From: Sinotaia quadrata
Lineage: Eukaryota; Mollusca; Gastropoda; Architaenioglossa; Viviparidae
Direction: 5' to 3'
DNA length: 64,000 nt
Assembly: GCA_028829895.1 (NCBI GenBank)
Contig: CM054180.1
Coordinates: forward strand, 95,726,135-95,790,134
Shown here: piece by piece, positions 61,301 through 64,000 of the stretch
How positions within the stretch are numbered: position 1 is the stretch's first letter
Layout: the number at the start of each line of letters is the position of its first letter
The notes under the pieces: generated by a model
Database searches by the model: none
The model's input: the letters and a program-made list of their open reading frames with translations, nothing else
What the model was told of the DNA's origin: nothing
Program-made: the position numbers and the translations under genes

Positions 61301-61727
61301 ATCGGAGAACAAAGATACAGCGGAAGAAGGCGTCAACAATGGCAGCACCGACTCCACATGTCATCGACTAAAAGAGACAAACTATAAAGTATTACTTATT
61401 TTGTTGACCTTCCTACATTGAATCAAATGCACACACACACACACACACACACATTAATGTTGGGCTACAAGCTTTAGCACGCACGCACGCACACACACAC
61501 ACGCATACACACAAACACACACCATACACGGATCTACACACATACATGTATATATTTGTATGTATTATAATAATATAGAAGTGTTTGTTTTTCAACAAGA
61601 TTGCCAAATGTAAACCTTGTGTTTAAATAACTATGAACGTTGGAGTTGGTGGTTTTATTTATATTTTTTATTATTGCTGGTTTAGTAGCATTTCCCAAAG
61701 GTCCAAATCCTCTACTGGATTCCACAT

Positions 61728-61865
61728 ATGTCCTTGTCGTGTTGCAGTAATGGACGCGTTGTGTACATACATATGTCCTTGTAGTGTTGCAGTAATGGAC
61801 GCGTTGTGTACATACATATGTCCTTGTCATGTTGCAGTAATGGACGCATTGTACAATATGTCCTT
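61728..61865. repeat. 45-bp tandem repeat, 3-4 copies
   Basis: Units of ACATATGTCCTTGTCGTGTT + GCAGTAATGGACGCGTTGTG, last copy shortened. Confidence 0.92.
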
Positions 61866-63107
61866 GTCATATTAAAATTAAAAGCCTCAATACATCAAAG
61901 ATACAATTACGCTGTTTATCTGTCTCCAAAGCGTTTACAGAAATGTAACGCAAAGTGTGGGCAACTTGTGAATCATTTAAATTACTGTTAGTTTACATCA
62001 TTGCAACGTGAATGCAAGCGCACAACACCACCACCCCCGCCATACTTAACGAAATTAAACCCATTCGTGATGTCAGTAATATAATGCTAATCTGTCAAGT
62101 AATATCAGCCATCAAAATTTTGACGATCTAATTTTAAATTAATAAAAAAACGCTGAAATGCCTTTGAGTTAACTTGACCTTCACATTCGAGTGTTGCTTC
62201 AAATTTACAAATGGAGATCAATATTCAATAGTACCACCATAAACTCCCCCCCCCCCCATCCAACAAAACCGTTGGTGACAGATAATTAAACGGAAACAGA
62301 AAACACATAAAGAAAACAATCCAATCCATACATCGCAGAAGAGGAGGTGCTGGCTGACGCAAGAGTTATCTATCCATTCGACAAAGACGCAATTGATTAG
62401 AGATAGAGATAACCAAAAACCATTTCTGTTGTGGGTGCACAGTAGACTGGTTAGATGAATTTTACTCAATGATTAAACAGAAGTGTACATGAACACAAAC
62501 AAAAATATGCACACACTCGAGTACAATAAACAAAAAATTAAAATGAATCAATCCAACAACAAAAAAAAAAGACTCGGCAGCAGAGCTTCTCGAGAGCTAA
62601 GGGAAGATAATCAGGCTCTTGTCGGGATGGCAAACTCACGAAAATTGACAAATATTTGGATGCCACATTCAATGTTTAATAGTTTAATTACAGACTGAAA
62701 TGGAATTGTATTGACTTTTATTTTATTAAAGATAAAAACGTGTGCTTGAATTTAATCATTCTTAAATAACGTGACAATTGTGCATTGCTCAAATATAGTC
62801 ACACCTACCACAGATGTAAAATTATATGAGAAGTAGATTTTCATTTGAGATCATTTTTGGAGAAACATGGATCATAATAAAAGGAAATGCATTAAGCTCA
62901 TTATCACTTGTCTATATACAAGTCTTACATTTCACCAGTATTTATTTGATAACTTGAGAGAATTACTTTTTGAATAAAATTGCAAAGAAGTTGGTTTAAA
63001 ATGAATGTAACATGAATCTACTTTTATATTAGCCAACAGAAGAAAAGGCTTTTTATGCATGTAATGTTGATTTATAAGGCAAGAAGAAAATAAATAAATT
63101 AAGACTG

Positions 63108-63135
63108 AGAGTAAAAGAAGACATGCTAAAAGAAA

Positions 63136-63193
<58 letters not shown>

Positions 63194-63196
63194 AAT
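63108..63196 (+). repeat. AAAG polypurine tract upstream of gene 7 promoter
   Basis: About 75 bp of near-pure (AAAG)n in the same position as in genes 3-6. Confidence 0.95.
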
Positions 63197-63267
63197 ATGG
63201 TTTAGTTTGTTGGTTTGTATCAGCTGATATTGATTAATGTATTGTAAGGCACCTTCACACACACACA

Positions 63268-63335
<68 letters not shown>

Positions 63336-63421
63336 GGTTATAAATTGCGAGGAAACTTCGAGGCTTTTGCAATCAAATGTGCATCTGCACTGTAATCCCC
63401 GGAAACAAATTTACCTTGCAG
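63197..63421 (+). promoter_or_regulatory. Gene 7 promoter and untranslated first exon (gene continues off window)
   Basis: Divergent copy: GGTTTGTATCAGCTGATATT, then a roughly 75-bp (AC)n insertion at about 63256-63332, then TATA box TTATAAAT at 63338-63345, a putative exon and the junction CTTGCAG/GTATTT at 63421/63422. It predicts a seventh gene whose coding exons lie beyond the right edge. The post-TATA part resembles gene 1 more than genes 2-6. Confidence 0.55.
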
Positions 63422-64000
63422 GTATTTTCTTTTTACAGAAATATGGTTTTTCAAAATCAAAGATGAACTATATAATGCCACAATTAAGACCTGTTTTTTC
63501 TTTAATAACCGTACGTTTTAAAGAAATATGGTATTTTAAAATCCAAGATGAACTATATAATGCCACAATTAAGAACTGTTTTTCCTTTAATAACCGTACG
63601 TTTTACAGAAATATGGTATTTTAAAATCCAAGATGAACTATATAATGTCACAATTAAGAACTGGTTTTATTTAATAACCGTACGTTTTACAGAAATACGG
63701 TATTTTAAAATCCAAGATGAACTATATAATGCCACAATTAAGAACTGGTTTTTCTTTAATAACCGTACTTGTAACACCTGGTACTACGAAAGTGTGAGTG
63801 GACGTGTGGTTGGCCCTGTTAGGGTTTTAAGTCATTTTAAACATTTTTTCTTAAACTCCTACTCCACAAACAGTCATTGTACATTCATCAACGATGGTTT
63901 TTTTAAAATTATTTTTATTCAGGAGGAAGGGGGCACGCATCATTTTTGTTTTAAGGTGTGTGGTTAGAGGAAGTGGGAGGGTGGGTGTTTTGTTTTTAAT
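63422..64000 (+). other. Gene 7 intron 1 (partial) with 85-bp repeat
   Basis: Four tandem units of 84-85 bp at about 63430-63765 (landmark AAGATGAACTATATAATGCC). Unique T-rich sequence then runs to the window end. A long open frame through the repeat is a by-product; no family coding exon is visible before 64000. Confidence 0.6.

Larger units (their letters stand above)
60430..63107. other. Spacer between genes 6 and 7
   Basis: No supported gene. It holds a duplication array (60870-61300), CA microsatellites (61425-61515), a 40-odd-bp triplication (61728-61865), and AT-rich DNA. From about 62570 it resembles the region upstream of the gene 1 promoter (AAGGGAAGATAATC near 62600; a shared stretch near 62680-62750). 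Confidence 0.55.

Overview
The window looks like intron-rich, AT-rich animal nuclear DNA, most probably from a mollusc. The genes are split by GT-AG introns, the non-coding DNA is crowded with micro- and minisatellites, and short AGGGAGAYAA motifs recur as they do in many gastropod genomes. The one gene family present is a small secreted Cys-rich family whose Cys frame resembles the conodipine / prokaryotic-type phospholipase A2 (PLA2) group. The species cannot be fixed from sequence alone. No rRNA, tRNA, operon or prokaryotic feature was found.

The backbone is a head-to-tail tandem array, all on the + strand, of six complete two-coding-exon genes, called genes 1-6 here. The promoter and first exon of a seventh gene lie at the right edge. 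Each unit has a TATA promoter with a short untranslated exon ending in a splice donor (about 6.1, 18.4, 31.9, 40.5, 48.4, 56.4 and 63.4 kb). Next come intron 1 and a coding exon of 55-60 codons with a signal peptide, ending Leu-Cys-Cys or Cys-Leu-Cys-Cys followed by GTAAGT. Intron 2 contains a degenerate 30-bp satellite in genes 2-6. A second coding exon of 56-72 codons usually opens with Gly and carries Cys-Asp-(Arg/Lys)-Glu-Phe or a variant. All intron-2 junctions are phase 0, and the six predicted proteins are 113-132 aa.

Joined across intron 2, the proteins follow the order Phe-Lys-Asp/Glu-Ala-Cys-x2-(H)-(D)-x-Cys-x2-Cys-Gly-...-Cys-Asp-Arg-Glu-Phe-...-Cys. This matches the His-Asp loop and following helix of the prokaryotic-type/conodipine PLA2 fold. 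The His-Asp pair itself is absent (Leu-Asn, Tyr-Asn, Tyr-His); only gene 1 keeps the His, followed by Ser. The array therefore appears to encode catalytically dead, secreted PLA2-like proteins. Genes 3 and 5 form one subtype and genes 4 and 6 another, so an A-B pair was probably duplicated. Gene 1 and the promoter of gene 7 are the divergent outer members.

Spacers and introns are paralogous between units, but different minisatellites have expanded from different parts of the same ancestral sequence. Examples are about 32 x 44 bp at 27.8-29.2 kb, about 25 x 41/42 bp at 38.6-39.6 kb, 38 bp at 43.7-44.0 kb, 51 bp at 46.4-46.7 kb, 44/60 bp at 50.0-50.9 kb and 52 bp at 54.2-54.8 kb. A LINE reverse-transcriptase fragment lies antisense in intron 2 of gene 1. 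LINE 3'-end remnants are shared by the spacers after genes 2, 4 and 5. Before the array (1-5.5 kb) no recognisable gene was found.
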